A stretch of DNA of 46,017 nucleotides from the NCBI GenBank assembly GCA_964522445.1, contig CAZFUY010000007.1:1-46017 (forward strand). Direction: 5' to 3'. The DNA is from CAZFUY01 sp964522445 (GTDB lineage Bacteria; Pseudomonadota; Gammaproteobacteria; SZUA-229). Below the pieces are notes generated by a model, which did no database searches, was not told the DNA's origin, and saw nothing but the letters and a program-made list of their open reading frames with translations. A program made the translations under genes and the position numbers. Of this stretch, positions 8,894 to 17,954 are shown in pieces (the first letter of the stretch is position 1; each line of letters begins with the position of its first letter).

Positions 8894-11011
8894 ATGTCAG
8901 AAAAGATTTTAGCAAGTAGTAGTTTTAATCAAATAAACTGGATAAAAAAACTACATGAATGTGCAATAAGCGCTCATTATCGTGCAGCAGTCGTGTGTTC
9001 AGGGGATCGAGTCTGGGGGAAAGAAATAGCTCAGTCATTTATTGAGACAATCGCCTGTCATTCCGTGTTATCGGTGTCTTTAGAGATACCACATGCATTA
9101 TCTGCAAAAAAAGCCCGCACACAACTTGGCAATGAATACGATGCAATTGTATTTGATGCCTATGATGATTTTGATGTGGATGCTTTTGGTGTCATAAGCG
9201 GCACATTGCGAGGTGGTGGCCTGTTATTTGTATTATTGCCAGATGTGGAAAATTGGTATGCTTTAAAAAATAGTCGTTTTTTACAACGCATCTTGCCTAT
9301 TATGCAGCAGCATAAAAATATATTTTATCTGCAACAAAATAAACCATTTCCTGATATTCCAGATTGTCCTGCTAATCAACAGATAAAAAAGAAAGTCGAT
9401 GCGCCTTATAAAACACTGGATCAGCAGCAGGTTGTTAATGCAATTAAAAATAATATTCTAAATAAACAAAATAATCCTGTTGTATTGATTTCAGATCGGG
9501 GAAGAGGTAAGTCTTCTGCGCTTGGTTTGGTAGCAGGGCAATTATTACAACAGGGTGTAAAAAATATAATTGTGACAGCTCCTGGGCTAACAACCAGTGA
9601 GCCTGTGTTTCGACATGCTTATCAGGTCTTGCCTGAAGCAAAGTTAAATCGTAGTGAATTGTTATGGAAAGATAGTCTGTTAAAGTTTATAGCTCCTGAT
9701 GCATTGTTAAAAGAAAAACCACAGGCTGATTTATTACTGGTTGATGAGGCGGCATCTATACCTTTGCCTATGCTAGAAGGTTTTTTAAAATTTTATCCTG
9801 CGATTACATTTGCCACAACAATACATGGTTATGAAGGAACAGGTAGAGGCTTCGCATTAAAGTTTAATAAAGTTCTGGATCAGACTACACCCAATTGGCA
9901 ATGTTTTAAAATGGAAGAACCAATACGTTGGGCTGCGGATGATCCTGTTGAATGCTGGGTTGATAAACTGTTATGTATGGATGCTGATTTACCTGAAGTG
10001 TCTGATATTAACGAAATAAATATTTCTAATTGCATAGTGAATGAAGTTAATCGTGATGAACTAATCAATGATAATAAAAAACTAACATCAATTTTTTCAC
10101 TTTTAGTTTTTGCACATTACCGGACAAAGCCTTCTGATTTAAAGCACTTGCTTGATGATTCTGGAGTAAGGCTTTATGTGCTGGAATACCAACATAAAAT
10201 ATTAGCGGCTATTTTAATAAATGAGGAAGGTGGTTTTGATAAAAAACTATCATCAGATATTTATTGTGGTAAGCGTCGGCCAGCGGGACATTTGTTACCT
10301 CAAACGCTGACCTTTCATGCCGGTTGTGAGCATGCGGCGACATTGAGCTATGCGCGTATTATGCGTATTGCTGTTCACCCACAGTTACAGAACAAGGGAT
10401 TGGGTAGCTACTTTTTAAATAAAGTTGTAAAAAGCGAAGCTCAGAAAAATGTGGTTGCAATTGGAACAAGTTTTGGTTCGAATATTGACTTAATACGGTT
10501 TTGGCAGCGAGCTGATTTTAAGAGTGTACGGTTAGGTTTTACTCGTGATCATGTAAGTGGCGCACATTCTGTGGTAATGATGAAACCCTTTAATAAGCAG
10601 GGCGAAGAAGTTTTCAAAGATGTTAGAGATAAGTTTAATTGTTATTTGCCTGTCTGGATTAAAGAACCGCTTGCTGATATGCCAGAAAATATACTGCAAT
10701 TATTAGCTAAAGAAGCTGTAATAGACTCTAAAGAGTTAAGTGATTCAGACTGGAAGGAAATTAAGTCATTTGTGTATACACATCGAGGTTATGAAACCTG
10801 TATGTGGCCTGTTAAAAAACTTATAAGGCAAGCACCTGAATTGTTTGAGTGTCTTAATAAGATAGAAAAACAGATAGTGACTGAAAAAGTTAAAAACAAT
10901 TCCTCCTGGTCTGATGTAATTAAACAGCTTAACTTAAAGGGCAGGGCCGAAGCTGTAAGTTTATTGCGTGAGGCTGTATCTAAAATGATTAAAGATATGA
11001 TTTTAGAATAG
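8894..11011 (+). CDS. tmcA: tRNA(Met) cytidine acetyltransferase TmcA
   Basis: TmcA makes N4-acetylcytidine at the wobble position of elongator tRNA-Met, using acetyl-CoA and ATP or GTP. The 705-residue protein has the family layout: an N-terminal DUF1726-like part, an RNA-helicase-type ATPase with Walker A SDRGRGKS (200-207) and Walker B LLVDEAAS (DEAAS at 284-288), a GNAT acetyltransferase domain with the acetyl-CoA loop RIAVHPQLQNKGLG (about 490-505), and a C-terminal tRNA-binding tail. The length is normal for the bacterial enzyme. It stands alone behind the Pfa genes, with 97 bp before it and no clear terminator between. The Shine-Dalgarno site is weak (GAGTGA about 10 nt upstream). Confidence 0.95.
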   Translation: MSEKILASSSFNQINWIKKLHECAISAHYRAAVVCSGDRVWGKEIAQSFIETIACHSVLSVSLEIPHALSAKKARTQLGNEYDAIVFDAYDDFDVDAFGVISGTLRGGGLLFVLLPDVENWYALKNSRFLQRILPIMQQHKNIFYLQQNKPFPDIPDCPANQQIKKKVDAPYKTLDQQQVVNAIKNNILNKQNNPVVLISDRGRGKSSALGLVAGQLLQQGVKNIIVTAPGLTTSEPVFRHAYQVLPEAKLNRSELLWKDSLLKFIAPDALLKEKPQADLLLVDEAASIPLPMLEGFLKFYPAITFATTIHGYEGTGRGFALKFNKVLDQTTPNWQCFKMEEPIRWAADDPVECWVDKLLCMDADLPEVSDINEINISNCIVNEVNRDELINDNKKLTSIFSLLVFAHYRTKPSDLKHLLDDSGVRLYVLEYQHKILAAILINEEGGFDKKLSSDIYCGKRRPAGHLLPQTLTFHAGCEHAATLSYARIMRIAVHPQLQNKGLGSYFLNKVVKSEAQKNVVAIGTSFGSNIDLIRFWQRADFKSVRLGFTRDHVSGAHSVVMMKPFNKQGEEVFKDVRDKFNCYLPVWIKEPLADMPENILQLLAKEAVIDSKELSDSDWKEIKSFVYTHRGYETCMWPVKKLIRQAPELFECLNKIEKQIVTEKVKNNSSWSDVIKQLNLKGRAEAVSLLREAVSKMIKDMILE

Positions 11012-11116
11012 TATATTTATATTATTATTAATTTTGAGATTATAAATGGCTCATGGATTATAAAATATAAGGTAGTATTCTTTTACTGAATTAAAGACAA
11101 TTATTAGGAAAACACT

Positions 11117-11344
11117 ATGAAGTGGCTTGAAAATCTACCATTTTCGACATTAATTATTATTTCACTGGCTTTAGGCTTAGCTCCGTTTGCGCCAGAACCA
11201 CATTTGTGGGAAAAGTTAAAAATGTTATTTGATGGTGGCCTGACAAAGCCGATTGATATATTTGATTTGTTTATGCATGGTACGCCCGTTATTTTACTAA
11301 TTATAAAAACATCTATTTATATAAAAAAGAAAGGTGTTAATTAA
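11117..11344 (+). CDS. Small two-helix membrane protein (annotated elsewhere as RND-transporter-like)
   Basis: This 75-residue protein has an N-terminal hydrophobic helix (about 8-25), a proline/acid loop with APFAPEPHLWEKL, and a second hydrophobic helix (about 52-66) ending in a basic KKK tail. Small proteins with the same pattern, including the APF.PEPHL...L.....PLDIFDL core, are common in gammaproteobacteria and are often labelled RND transporter, although they are far too short to be one; that label is from memory and carries no functional proof. An AGGA-type ribosome site lies before the ATG. The stop codon overlaps the stop of the convergent START-domain gene by three bases. Confidence 0.7.
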   Translation: MKWLENLPFSTLIIISLALGLAPFAPEPHLWEKLKMLFDGGLTKPIDIFDLFMHGTPVILLIIKTSIYIKKKGVN

Positions 11345-11970
11345 TCTGTAACAGCTTGCGCTCTTAGATTCTTAAGCATCATATAAGGTAATATTTTTTG
11401 AATTATATTAATAATCCATATCGGTAACCAGCCTTTGGGGTCTGCATGAAATATAAGTTCAACATTTGTCTGATTACTGTTTAATGCGGTTAGTGTATAA
11501 ATACTTTCAATTAGATTGGCTCGTACACGATCTTCATTGACCGGCATAAAATCACTGGTTTCTGATCTCATGCTATAAATAATTTTATTATCATCATTTT
11601 GTAATTGACTAATGCGGTATACAAAGTCTCTATCTGATGCTGGCCAGGGTGCTGAAAAGAGACTGTATTCTAACTTTTCAGTGTTTGAGAATGTATGTAA
11701 TATACTGGAATGGTCAAGAAAAGGAATCCAGTTTTTTCGGTTTTCTACATTATCCAGAATTTTCTGGACTTTTTTTATTGATGTATTAATTGTTACCAGT
11801 GTTTTAACTTTTATAATTCTTGATTTATCGGTTTCTTTGATATAGACAATCACACCATCATTATCTTTAATCTTTTCCCAGCTGTGGATTGAAGTTAGTT
11901 CGTCAGCATTAATTATTCCTGTATGAAAATATAGAAAAAAATATAAAATCACAGGCAGTATTTTTTTCAT
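11341..11970 (-). CDS. Exported START-domain lipid-binding protein
   Basis: This is a 209-residue protein with a signal peptide at residues 1-22 (MKKI, a hydrophobic core, then INA before DEL). The remainder matches the StAR-related lipid transfer fold: WEKIKDNDGVIVYIK at the start, the central SAPWPASDRDFVY motif that is highly typical of bacterial START proteins, and a C-terminal amphipathic helix LKNLRAQAVTD. These proteins bind a lipid or hydrophobic ligand in a helix-grip pocket, and the ligand is unknown here. It probably acts in the periplasm. Its neighbours give no strong functional clue. Its gene converges on the small membrane protein gene. Confidence 0.82.
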   Translation of the reverse strand: MKKILPVILYFFLYFHTGIINADELTSIHSWEKIKDNDGVIVYIKETDKSRIIKVKTLVTINTSIKKVQKILDNVENRKNWIPFLDHSSILHTFSNTEKLEYSLFSAPWPASDRDFVYRISQLQNDDNKIIYSMRSETSDFMPVNEDRVRANLIESIYTLTALNSNQTNVELIFHADPKGWLPIWIINIIQKILPYMMLKNLRAQAVTD

Positions 11971-12000
11971 TTTATATTTGATCTGTTCTTATAAACAAGT

Positions 12001-13443
12001 TTATTTTCCAGTAATCAGCCCCGTTATAACCTGTATTAAAGCATTCTGGAATATGGATTGATCTTCAAGAATATGAGATTTGTTGTTTTCCAGCTCTTCA
12101 AAGAACTCGCCTGCATTTTTTTCCAGAACCTTATCTCCTTTTCTGTCAACAAATATAAGTTTTGCTTCATCAAACAGTATGATTGAAAGTTTTAAGCGTC
12201 TTACAGCTTTTTCTTCTCCATTGTAAACTTTAAACCATACGCCAAGTTTAACGTCTTTCGGTAATTTTGATAAATCATCTTTTGACTTTTTTATTTTTTC
12301 TTCCAGTGGGTTTCTTTCTTCTGTGTTATCACTTGCAGTGGATTCTTTCTGAGATTTATTTTCTGTTTTATTATTCTCAGCATCAGATAGTCTCTTTTTA
12401 TGTATGGTTCTTAATATTTTAATAGACGAGTCGATACTGTCTTTGTTTTGCTTTGTTTTATAAAGTTCGTTTTTAATTCGTTCGGTTAATTCTTTTGAGT
12501 TGTTTTTTAATAATAATAATTCAATTTTTGAACTGACAGGTTGTAAGCTGTAAATTAGCTGCTGTAATAGATCAACTACATTCATCCACTCCTGGCTTTC
12601 ATTGCCATGATGCAAATATATATTTAGCATCAAATTAGACCAGTGTTTTACTATTAATGGCTTTACAGGTGCTGGTAATGTTTTTCCTTTCGTTTGATGT
12701 TTTAGCTCTGTTAGAATTATTTGTCTGGCATGTTCTTTAAGTATTTGTTTGTGTGTTTCAGCTTCTTTTTCGTCATGTTTGTTTTTTTCAATAGTAAGCA
12801 ATCGGCTTAATGCTGCCAGTGATGTATTAAAGCTAATCATATTCTGCTCAAATGTTGTAAGCAGTTGCTCTATGATTAATTCGATAGTTTTATATAGAGT
12901 GTTTTTATTGTCTTCTATGCCTATACCCAAATGTGCAATAGTGTCTAAAACATTGCGTGCAGGATGTTTGTTGTTGTGAAAGAACTGATTATCTAATAAT
13001 GCAATTTTAATAAGAGGAATCTGTAATTGTAGGAGCAGAGTTTTCATTGCATCAGAAATATTTTTGTCACGCAGAAAAGCGCCAAATAACATTTCAACAA
13101 AATCTATGGTTCTTCCATCGATCTGGCTTAATGACTTTGTGATAACAGAATTACTTAGCTTTGCCATGCCATTGAGTAAGGCATGCTTAAAATCATCGGT
13201 ATTGATATTAATCTGTTGGCCGGGGATGTATTCTGCTTTATAGCTTAATTGCAAGCTGGTAAGTGCTTTTATTATGTCTCTGCGGTCATGGAACTGCTTG
13301 CCCGTTACTACTTGTGCGGTTGATGTAGTAGTTTTGCCATCTCCTGTTTCATTTATGAAATTTTTTATGGCTTTAGCGACATGCTCAGGATCTTTTAGAT
13401 CTGTCTTTTCAGAGGCGTCTGGTTTGTCATCATCGTTAGACAT
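12001..13443 (-). CDS. DUF1631-like protein, short form
   Basis: This is a 480-residue hydrophilic, mostly helical protein. The middle segment LQLQIPLIKIALLDNQFF followed by HPARNVLDTIAHLG is characteristic of the DUF1631 family (sometimes mislabelled thymidine phosphorylase). The C-terminus (LGVWFKVYNGEEKAVRRLKLSII, LIFVDRKGDKV) matches the PilZ-like final domain of that family. From memory, family members are about 700 or more residues, so the N-terminal portion is absent here. Two starts are possible; the ATG at 13443 has GGAA 8 nt upstream, while the ATG at 13455 lacks any ribosome site. A MITE copy lies only 8 bp beyond the latter. Residues about 345-400 are charged and low-complexity. 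Function is unknown. Confidence 0.65.
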   Translation of the reverse strand: MSNDDDKPDASEKTDLKDPEHVAKAIKNFINETGDGKTTTSTAQVVTGKQFHDRRDIIKALTSLQLSYKAEYIPGQQININTDDFKHALLNGMAKLSNSVITKSLSQIDGRTIDFVEMLFGAFLRDKNISDAMKTLLLQLQIPLIKIALLDNQFFHNNKHPARNVLDTIAHLGIGIEDNKNTLYKTIELIIEQLLTTFEQNMISFNTSLAALSRLLTIEKNKHDEKEAETHKQILKEHARQIILTELKHQTKGKTLPAPVKPLIVKHWSNLMLNIYLHHGNESQEWMNVVDLLQQLIYSLQPVSSKIELLLLKNNSKELTERIKNELYKTKQNKDSIDSSIKILRTIHKKRLSDAENNKTENKSQKESTASDNTEERNPLEEKIKKSKDDLSKLPKDVKLGVWFKVYNGEEKAVRRLKLSIILFDEAKLIFVDRKGDKVLEKNAGEFFEELENNKSHILEDQSIFQNALIQVITGLITGK

Positions 13444-13462
13444 ACATTGTTCCATATATAAT

Positions 13463-13620
13463 GAGACCTTTGCACGATATATTCATGAGTAAAAATGACT
13501 AAATTTTCACTGCTTTTTGTTAGAAAACTTGCCAATAGTTGGCTATTAGCTGCGTTTCCTGCCTCAATCAGTAAAATTTTAGCGCAATTTTCTTTCGCGC
13601 CTCTATCATGCAAAGGCCTC
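13463..13620. mobile_element. MITE-like element, copy 1 (158 bp)
   Basis: This is a short non-coding element bounded by imperfect terminal inverted repeats (GAGACCTTTGCACGATA at the left, TATCATGCAAAGGCCTC at the right) and flanked by a perfect 5-bp direct repeat ATAAT (13458-13462 and 13621-13625), as expected for a target-site duplication. It is about 85-90% identical to the copy at 23553-23699, differing mainly by an 11-bp insertion near its centre. No transposase is encoded. It lies 8 bp upstream of the first possible start of the DUF1631-like gene and downstream of gdh. The parent transposon family could not be assigned by eye. Confidence 0.85.
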
Positions 13621-13727
13621 ATAATGTTATTTCCTTAGTCTATCGAAGCTAAGAATAATTACAGAGTTATATTTTCAATATTTAATTGTAGTTCAAGGTG
13701 TTTTAAAATGCAGGGGGCAGGGTATCC

Positions 13728-15149
13728 CTAGAAAACCCCGACATCCAGGTATGAGCGTGCTATTTTGCTAATGGATGCAACGTAGGCAGCAGTTCGTAAA
13801 TCATGAACTTTGGCCTCATTATCTAATGTTGCTCGAATCTGTTGATAAGCCAGGCGCATAGTATCATCCAGACCAGAGCGTACTAAATCCAGTTCATCTG
13901 CACCTTTGGTTATTGTGCCTCGTAATGTTTCGGAAACTTTAGAGCCGGTAACTTCTTCCAGCATATTGGCTACCTGATGGCCGCGTAGTTCATCGTGACG
14001 TTTCTGCATGCGTCCAAAACGCATGTGTGAGATATTTCTAATCCATTCAAAATATGAAACTGTTACGCCACCGGCATTAGCATATGCGTCAGGAATAATG
14101 ATAGTGCCTTTTTTATTAAGAATTTCATCTGCTCCAAAAGTAACGGGGCCATTGGCTGCTTCAACGATTAATTTGGCTTTTATACGGTCTGCATTTTCTA
14201 ATGTAATCTGACTTTCCAGAGCGGCGGGAATTAGTATGTCACAGTCTTTTTCAAGAACTGCCACACCATTTTCTTCATGTTTTGCTCCAGGGAAATTTTT
14301 AATAGTATGGTGCTCAGAAATATGATTATATAAATCTTCAATATTTATACCGTCATTATTAATTAATGCGCCATCCCGTTCAATAACTGCTGTAATTATT
14401 ACGCCATCTTCTTCAGATAAAAATTTTGCGGCATGATAGCCTACATTTCCCAGCCCCTGAATAACACAGGTTTTACCATCCATAGAGCCTGTCATATTGG
14501 CGGATTTTACATCTTCGGGGTGGCGGAAGAATTCTCTAATAGCATACTGTACGCCACGGCCAGTGGCTTCTACACGACCCTGAATGCCTCCATGATGTAT
14601 GGGCTTACCAGTAACACAGGCAACGTAGTTGATGTCATCTGGGTGTAGATGTTTATAGGTGTCTGCAATCCAGGCCATCTCTCTCTGGCCTGTACCAATA
14701 TCGGGGGCTGGCACATTGGTTGATGGACTTAAAAAACCTTTGCGTACCAGTTCAAGTGTAAAACGGCGAGTAATAGCTTCAAGCTCATCTCTGTCATATT
14801 GGCTGGGATCAATAACAAGTCCGCCCTTAGAGCCACCAAAGGGAACATCGACAATGGCACATTTATATGTCATTAGTGCGGCCAGTGCTTCAACTTCATC
14901 CTGGTCTGCATAAGGGGCAAATCGAATGCCGCCTTTTGAGGGTAAGCGATGAGTGCTATGAGTTGCGCGCCAGCCTGTAAATACTTCAATCTTGCCCCGA
15001 ATTTTTACTGGAAACTGAACCTGTAATACAGCATTACATGACTTGATGGCCAGAGCAGTGCCCTCTTCTAATTCCATGGCGGCCATTGCTCTATCGACCA
15101 TAAGGTCAACACTTTCTCTGAAGGAGGGTTCGTTGATTGCGTGAGTCAT
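13728..15149 (-). CDS. Glutamate dehydrogenase (Glu/Leu/Phe/Val dehydrogenase family)
   Basis: This enzyme reversibly deaminates glutamate to 2-oxoglutarate and ammonia, probably with NAD. The 473-residue protein has the PSKGGIRFAPY substrate motif (70-80), Lys96, the catalytic Lys108 in PFGGSKGG, the Asp150 motif APDIGTG, and the Rossmann loop GLGNVG (232-237). The C-terminal stretch after about 400 is typical of the medium-length bacterial enzymes. It is a stand-alone minus-strand gene. The ATG has GGAA 9 nt upstream. It is divergent from the spermidine-synthase-like gene, and the 106-bp space between them must hold both promoters. Confidence 0.93.
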   Translation of the reverse strand: MTHAINEPSFRESVDLMVDRAMAAMELEEGTALAIKSCNAVLQVQFPVKIRGKIEVFTGWRATHSTHRLPSKGGIRFAPYADQDEVEALAALMTYKCAIVDVPFGGSKGGLVIDPSQYDRDELEAITRRFTLELVRKGFLSPSTNVPAPDIGTGQREMAWIADTYKHLHPDDINYVACVTGKPIHHGGIQGRVEATGRGVQYAIREFFRHPEDVKSANMTGSMDGKTCVIQGLGNVGYHAAKFLSEEDGVIITAVIERDGALINNDGINIEDLYNHISEHHTIKNFPGAKHEENGVAVLEKDCDILIPAALESQITLENADRIKAKLIVEAANGPVTFGADEILNKKGTIIIPDAYANAGGVTVSYFEWIRNISHMRFGRMQKRHDELRGHQVANMLEEVTGSKVSETLRGTITKGADELDLVRSGLDDTMRLAYQQIRATLDNEAKVHDLRTAAYVASISKIARSYLDVGVF

Positions 15150-15255
15150 ATTTATTTTTCCAGTGTGATTGTTATTTTCTTACTATTACTAAAAGCACAT
15201 ATTTGGCTAAATTCAAGTAAAATGCTGATTATTTTTTAAATAAAAACAATCATTT

Positions 15256-16005
15256 ATGGCGATTATCTGGCAAAAAAAGACAGCAGATACTGTTTATGAG
15301 TTACGCAGTGCAGGCAATACAAAACGTCTGTATACCAATGGTGTTTTTCATACGCAGTTTAATTCCCGGCAGCCTCTAACAGGGCATGTCTGGGATTTGT
15401 TAATGCTGCCCGCATTTTTTTATCAGCCTGGTGAAATTAAACGAGTACTGGTTTTAGGTGTGGGAGGTGGTGCGGTTATTCAGATGCTGCGCAGGTTTGT
15501 AGAGCCAGAAAATATTATTGGTGTTGAATTAAACCCGGTGCATTTATATGTGGCAAGACGTTTTTTTAATGTTAAAGGTAAAGATGTTTTTCTATATAAA
15601 GCAGATGCAATTAACTGGGTAAAAAATTATAAAGGTGAGAAGTTTGATTTAATTATTGATGATCTTTTTGGTGAGCAGGATGGTGAGCCTGTTCGAGCAG
15701 TTAAGCCGAATACTGTCTGGTTTAAGCTATTATTAAAGCATTTAACGGTCAGTGGTTTAATAGTAGCTAATTTTATTGATATAAATGAACTGAAAAAATC
15801 GGCTGGATTAGATAGTAAAGCAGTAACTAAAAATTTCTCTTCTGTATTTCAATTGACCAGTACATTTAATGAGAATTTTGTTGGTGCTTTTATTAGAAAG
15901 AAAACATCGAGTCAGAAGCTAAGAAAACGACTGATTGAAACACCGGGGTTAAACCCCGCTCTTAAAACCAGTCGTTTACGTTATCGTATACGAAAGCTAA
16001 AATAA
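15256..16005 (+). CDS. Spermidine-synthase-like methyltransferase-fold protein
   Basis: This 249-residue protein has a Rossmann-like nucleotide-binding core: VLVLGVGGGAV (64-74), the acidic end of strand 2 in GVELNP (Glu91), KADAINWV (Asp117), and FDLIIDDLFGE (Asp135, Asp136). This matches the spermidine synthase/SpeE-like superfamily, but the N-terminal part is short and the classical putrescine-site motifs are not obvious, so aminopropyl transfer is not assured. The C-terminus is rich in Arg and Lys. It begins after an AT-rich region shared with the divergent glutamate dehydrogenase gene. Methyltransferase activity on another substrate is an alternative. Confidence 0.72.
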   Translation: MAIIWQKKTADTVYELRSAGNTKRLYTNGVFHTQFNSRQPLTGHVWDLLMLPAFFYQPGEIKRVLVLGVGGGAVIQMLRRFVEPENIIGVELNPVHLYVARRFFNVKGKDVFLYKADAINWVKNYKGEKFDLIIDDLFGEQDGEPVRAVKPNTVWFKLLLKHLTVSGLIVANFIDINELKKSAGLDSKAVTKNFSSVFQLTSTFNENFVGAFIRKKTSSQKLRKRLIETPGLNPALKTSRLRYRIRKLK

Positions 16006-16029
16006 TCAGACTTCTTGATCAGAGTATCC

Positions 16030-16521
16030 CTAGTGCTCGCAACTGCCGCCGTGTTGATGAATATGGCCGTGACCAATTTCTTCTTCACTTGCATCACGAA
16101 CATCAACAATATGCACATCGTAATGTAAAGTAATACCCGCTAGAGGATGATTGCCATCGATGGTTATTTTATCGCCATTGATTTCACTGATTGTAATCAT
16201 AACCATTGCACCATCTTCTGATTGAGAATGAAACTGCATGCCCGCTTCAAGATTGTCTGCCTGTTCTTCATCAAACATGGATCTTTCAACAACCTGTGTA
16301 AATTCAGAGTTGTATTCGCCGTAAGCATCTTCAGGTTTGATAACAAGATCGAACTTTTCATCTTTGCTTTTACCTGTGAGCGCATTTTCTAAACCGGGAA
16401 TAATGTTGTCAGCGCCGTGTAAATAACAAAAGCTGCCATCATTAGACTGGTCAATGATTTTGCCCTGATCATCTTTTAATGTGTAATTGATAGTAACTGC
16501 TTTTTGATTCTGAATAGTCAT
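16030..16521 (-). CDS. slyD: FKBP-type peptidyl-prolyl isomerase, SlyD family
   Basis: This cytoplasmic prolyl isomerase and chaperone has 163 residues from the ATG at 16521 (MTIQNQKAV). An upstream in-frame ATG at 16569 would add 16 residues that do not fit the family. The FKBP half-domains (GSFCYLHGADNIIPGLENAL, FDLVIKPEDAYGEY) flank the insert-in-flap chaperone domain (about 65-125), and the core ends with GNHPLAGITLHYDVHIVDVR. The tail is histidine-rich (GHGHIHQHGGSCEH) and should bind nickel or similar metals. It is a single gene, with hipA lying downstream of its start on the same strand. Confidence 0.93.
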   Translation of the reverse strand: MTIQNQKAVTINYTLKDDQGKIIDQSNDGSFCYLHGADNIIPGLENALTGKSKDEKFDLVIKPEDAYGEYNSEFTQVVERSMFDEEQADNLEAGMQFHSQSEDGAMVMITISEINGDKITIDGNHPLAGITLHYDVHIVDVRDASEEEIGHGHIHQHGGSCEH

Positions 16522-16607
16522 AGTTAATTGAGTGTTTGTTAAAAATGCACATTCTATAACATATAGCATGGAAATATTTGGAATAATTAGCAGGTTAATG
16601 TGGAGGC

Positions 16608-17954
16608 TTACTGAATTTTTTTGCGTACATCCTTTATGACTTTAATGAGATGCTGGCGTGTTGCTTCTGGTATTTTTGTTTCTTCAGAAATCAGTGTGGT
16701 AAAAGATTGTGTTTTATCTTTAATGCTTTGAATAATATCTGTGGCATCATTTTTCTGTAGTGAAAAAGATTCACCTAATTTTATTAAGCTGGGGTATAGC
16801 GCATCTTCAATAACAAATGGAATGGCGGATAATAAATTATGTCTTGGCCAGGCTCGCATGGGGGCAGGGTCGTAAACGGGTGATATGCGGGTCTCATGAT
16901 TGCCGCCAAGAAAAGCCAGATTTTCCAGATGCAGGTCTCCGTTGCCAGTAAAAATAGCGGTAATAAAACGGTGATAAACTTCGTGCTGTGCTTCAGATGC
17001 ATTGATATTGGCAATGCGAGGCATGGTGTTTAGCATAGTGCCAATGCGTTCCATTTCTGTGTCTGTTGAGCTTTGTATATCGGATGCGCCGGATGCCATA
17101 ACTGAGAAAAAACTTTCCATGGGAATGGGGCAACCTTCTTCGTTACGGTCAAATCGTTCAATGGCAATCAGGTTCATGCCATCAATGTGTGTACACCAGT
17201 GGCGTGGCACTTCGAACCCCATTGCTTTATGCATATCTAATGCAATGGCTTCCAGTGCGGCCAGTCCAGCATATTCAGGGTATTCAATTTTTAAAATAAC
17301 ATCGGTATATTTTTGATGGTTGACTGCTTTTGTGCCGGGTTCAGCTATTGAGCCATCCCATTTTTCTTTGTCGGGTATGGCAACCAGCATTTTAGGAATC
17401 ATGCCGCCAACAGAAGGGGTGGGGCCGATAAGTGAAACGATATCAATATCTTCCAGTGCAGCTGTGACCTGTATATCCTGTCTAACAAAATCCCAGAACA
17501 CAGATCGTTTGCTAATAGCGGAAGCGGCCTGATGTTTCTGTGAGTACCAGCGTTCGGCTTCAAGATCGTCCTTAAATACATCGATATGGCCAATACCATT
17601 ACGGCCTGTGAGCATGAGTAATTCCCATTCGGTATCAAAACCTGGTATAGGAGGAGGGGTGTTTTTTGCCAGCATTTCGGCATAGGCACGGCGTTGAATA
17701 TTATTGCTGGCGCGTCCGGGAATCAGAGCCATAAGGCGAGGGTGTAGGGGTAAAATCTCACTGGCCTGATGTATTACTGGATTATTGCCATATAAGGCAG
17801 GGCTGGTGAGCAGTGACAGGCCTGAAATAGTATCCTGATTTAGAAAATCATCGGTATAGCTAAAACGAGTTTCAGAACCTGTAGCAACCAGATTGCCCAT
17901 TTTTACTGGACCATCTGCACAATGACTCCAGATAACAGCGTGGCGGTCTGGCAT
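16608..17954 (-). CDS. hipA: HipA-family serine/threonine kinase toxin
   Basis: This is a 448-residue HipA-like kinase, which in E. coli phosphorylates glutamyl-tRNA synthetase and causes persistence. The N-terminal subdomain includes PALYGNNPV and LMALIPGRASNN. The nucleotide loop is near SVGGMIPKML (181-190), with a likely ATP lysine at 222 (ILKIE). The catalytic loop GNGDLHLEN (337-345) supplies Asp340 and Asn345, and SPVYDPAP supplies the metal-binding Asp362, so the kinase looks intact. The start codon overlaps the stop of the hipB-like antitoxin gene by one base (TAATG), indicating translational coupling. Target specificity cannot be told from the sequence. Confidence 0.9.
   Translation of the reverse strand: MPDRHAVIWSHCADGPVKMGNLVATGSETRFSYTDDFLNQDTISGLSLLTSPALYGNNPVIHQASEILPLHPRLMALIPGRASNNIQRRAYAEMLAKNTPPPIPGFDTEWELLMLTGRNGIGHIDVFKDDLEAERWYSQKHQAASAISKRSVFWDFVRQDIQVTAALEDIDIVSLIGPTPSVGGMIPKMLVAIPDKEKWDGSIAEPGTKAVNHQKYTDVILKIEYPEYAGLAALEAIALDMHKAMGFEVPRHWCTHIDGMNLIAIERFDRNEEGCPIPMESFFSVMASGASDIQSSTDTEMERIGTMLNTMPRIANINASEAQHEVYHRFITAIFTGNGDLHLENLAFLGGNHETRISPVYDPAPMRAWPRHNLLSAIPFVIEDALYPSLIKLGESFSLQKNDATDIIQSIKDKTQSFTTLISEETKIPEATRQHLIKVIKDVRKKIQ

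Noticed and set aside
13395..13622. A 75-codon minus-strand ORF running through MITE copy 1 into the DUF1631-like gene start
   Set aside because: It is in another frame from the DUF1631-like gene and its first half is transposable-element sequence; no ribosome site.
13720..16034. Shared string GTATCCCTAG at the 3' ends of gdh (13723-13732) and slyD (about 16024-16033)
   Set aside because: Only ten bases and includes both stop codons; no longer similarity around it, so coincidence is likely.
16522..16569. N-terminal extension of SlyD from the ATG at 16569
   Set aside because: The extra 16 residues do not resemble the family and MTIQNQKAV is the typical start.
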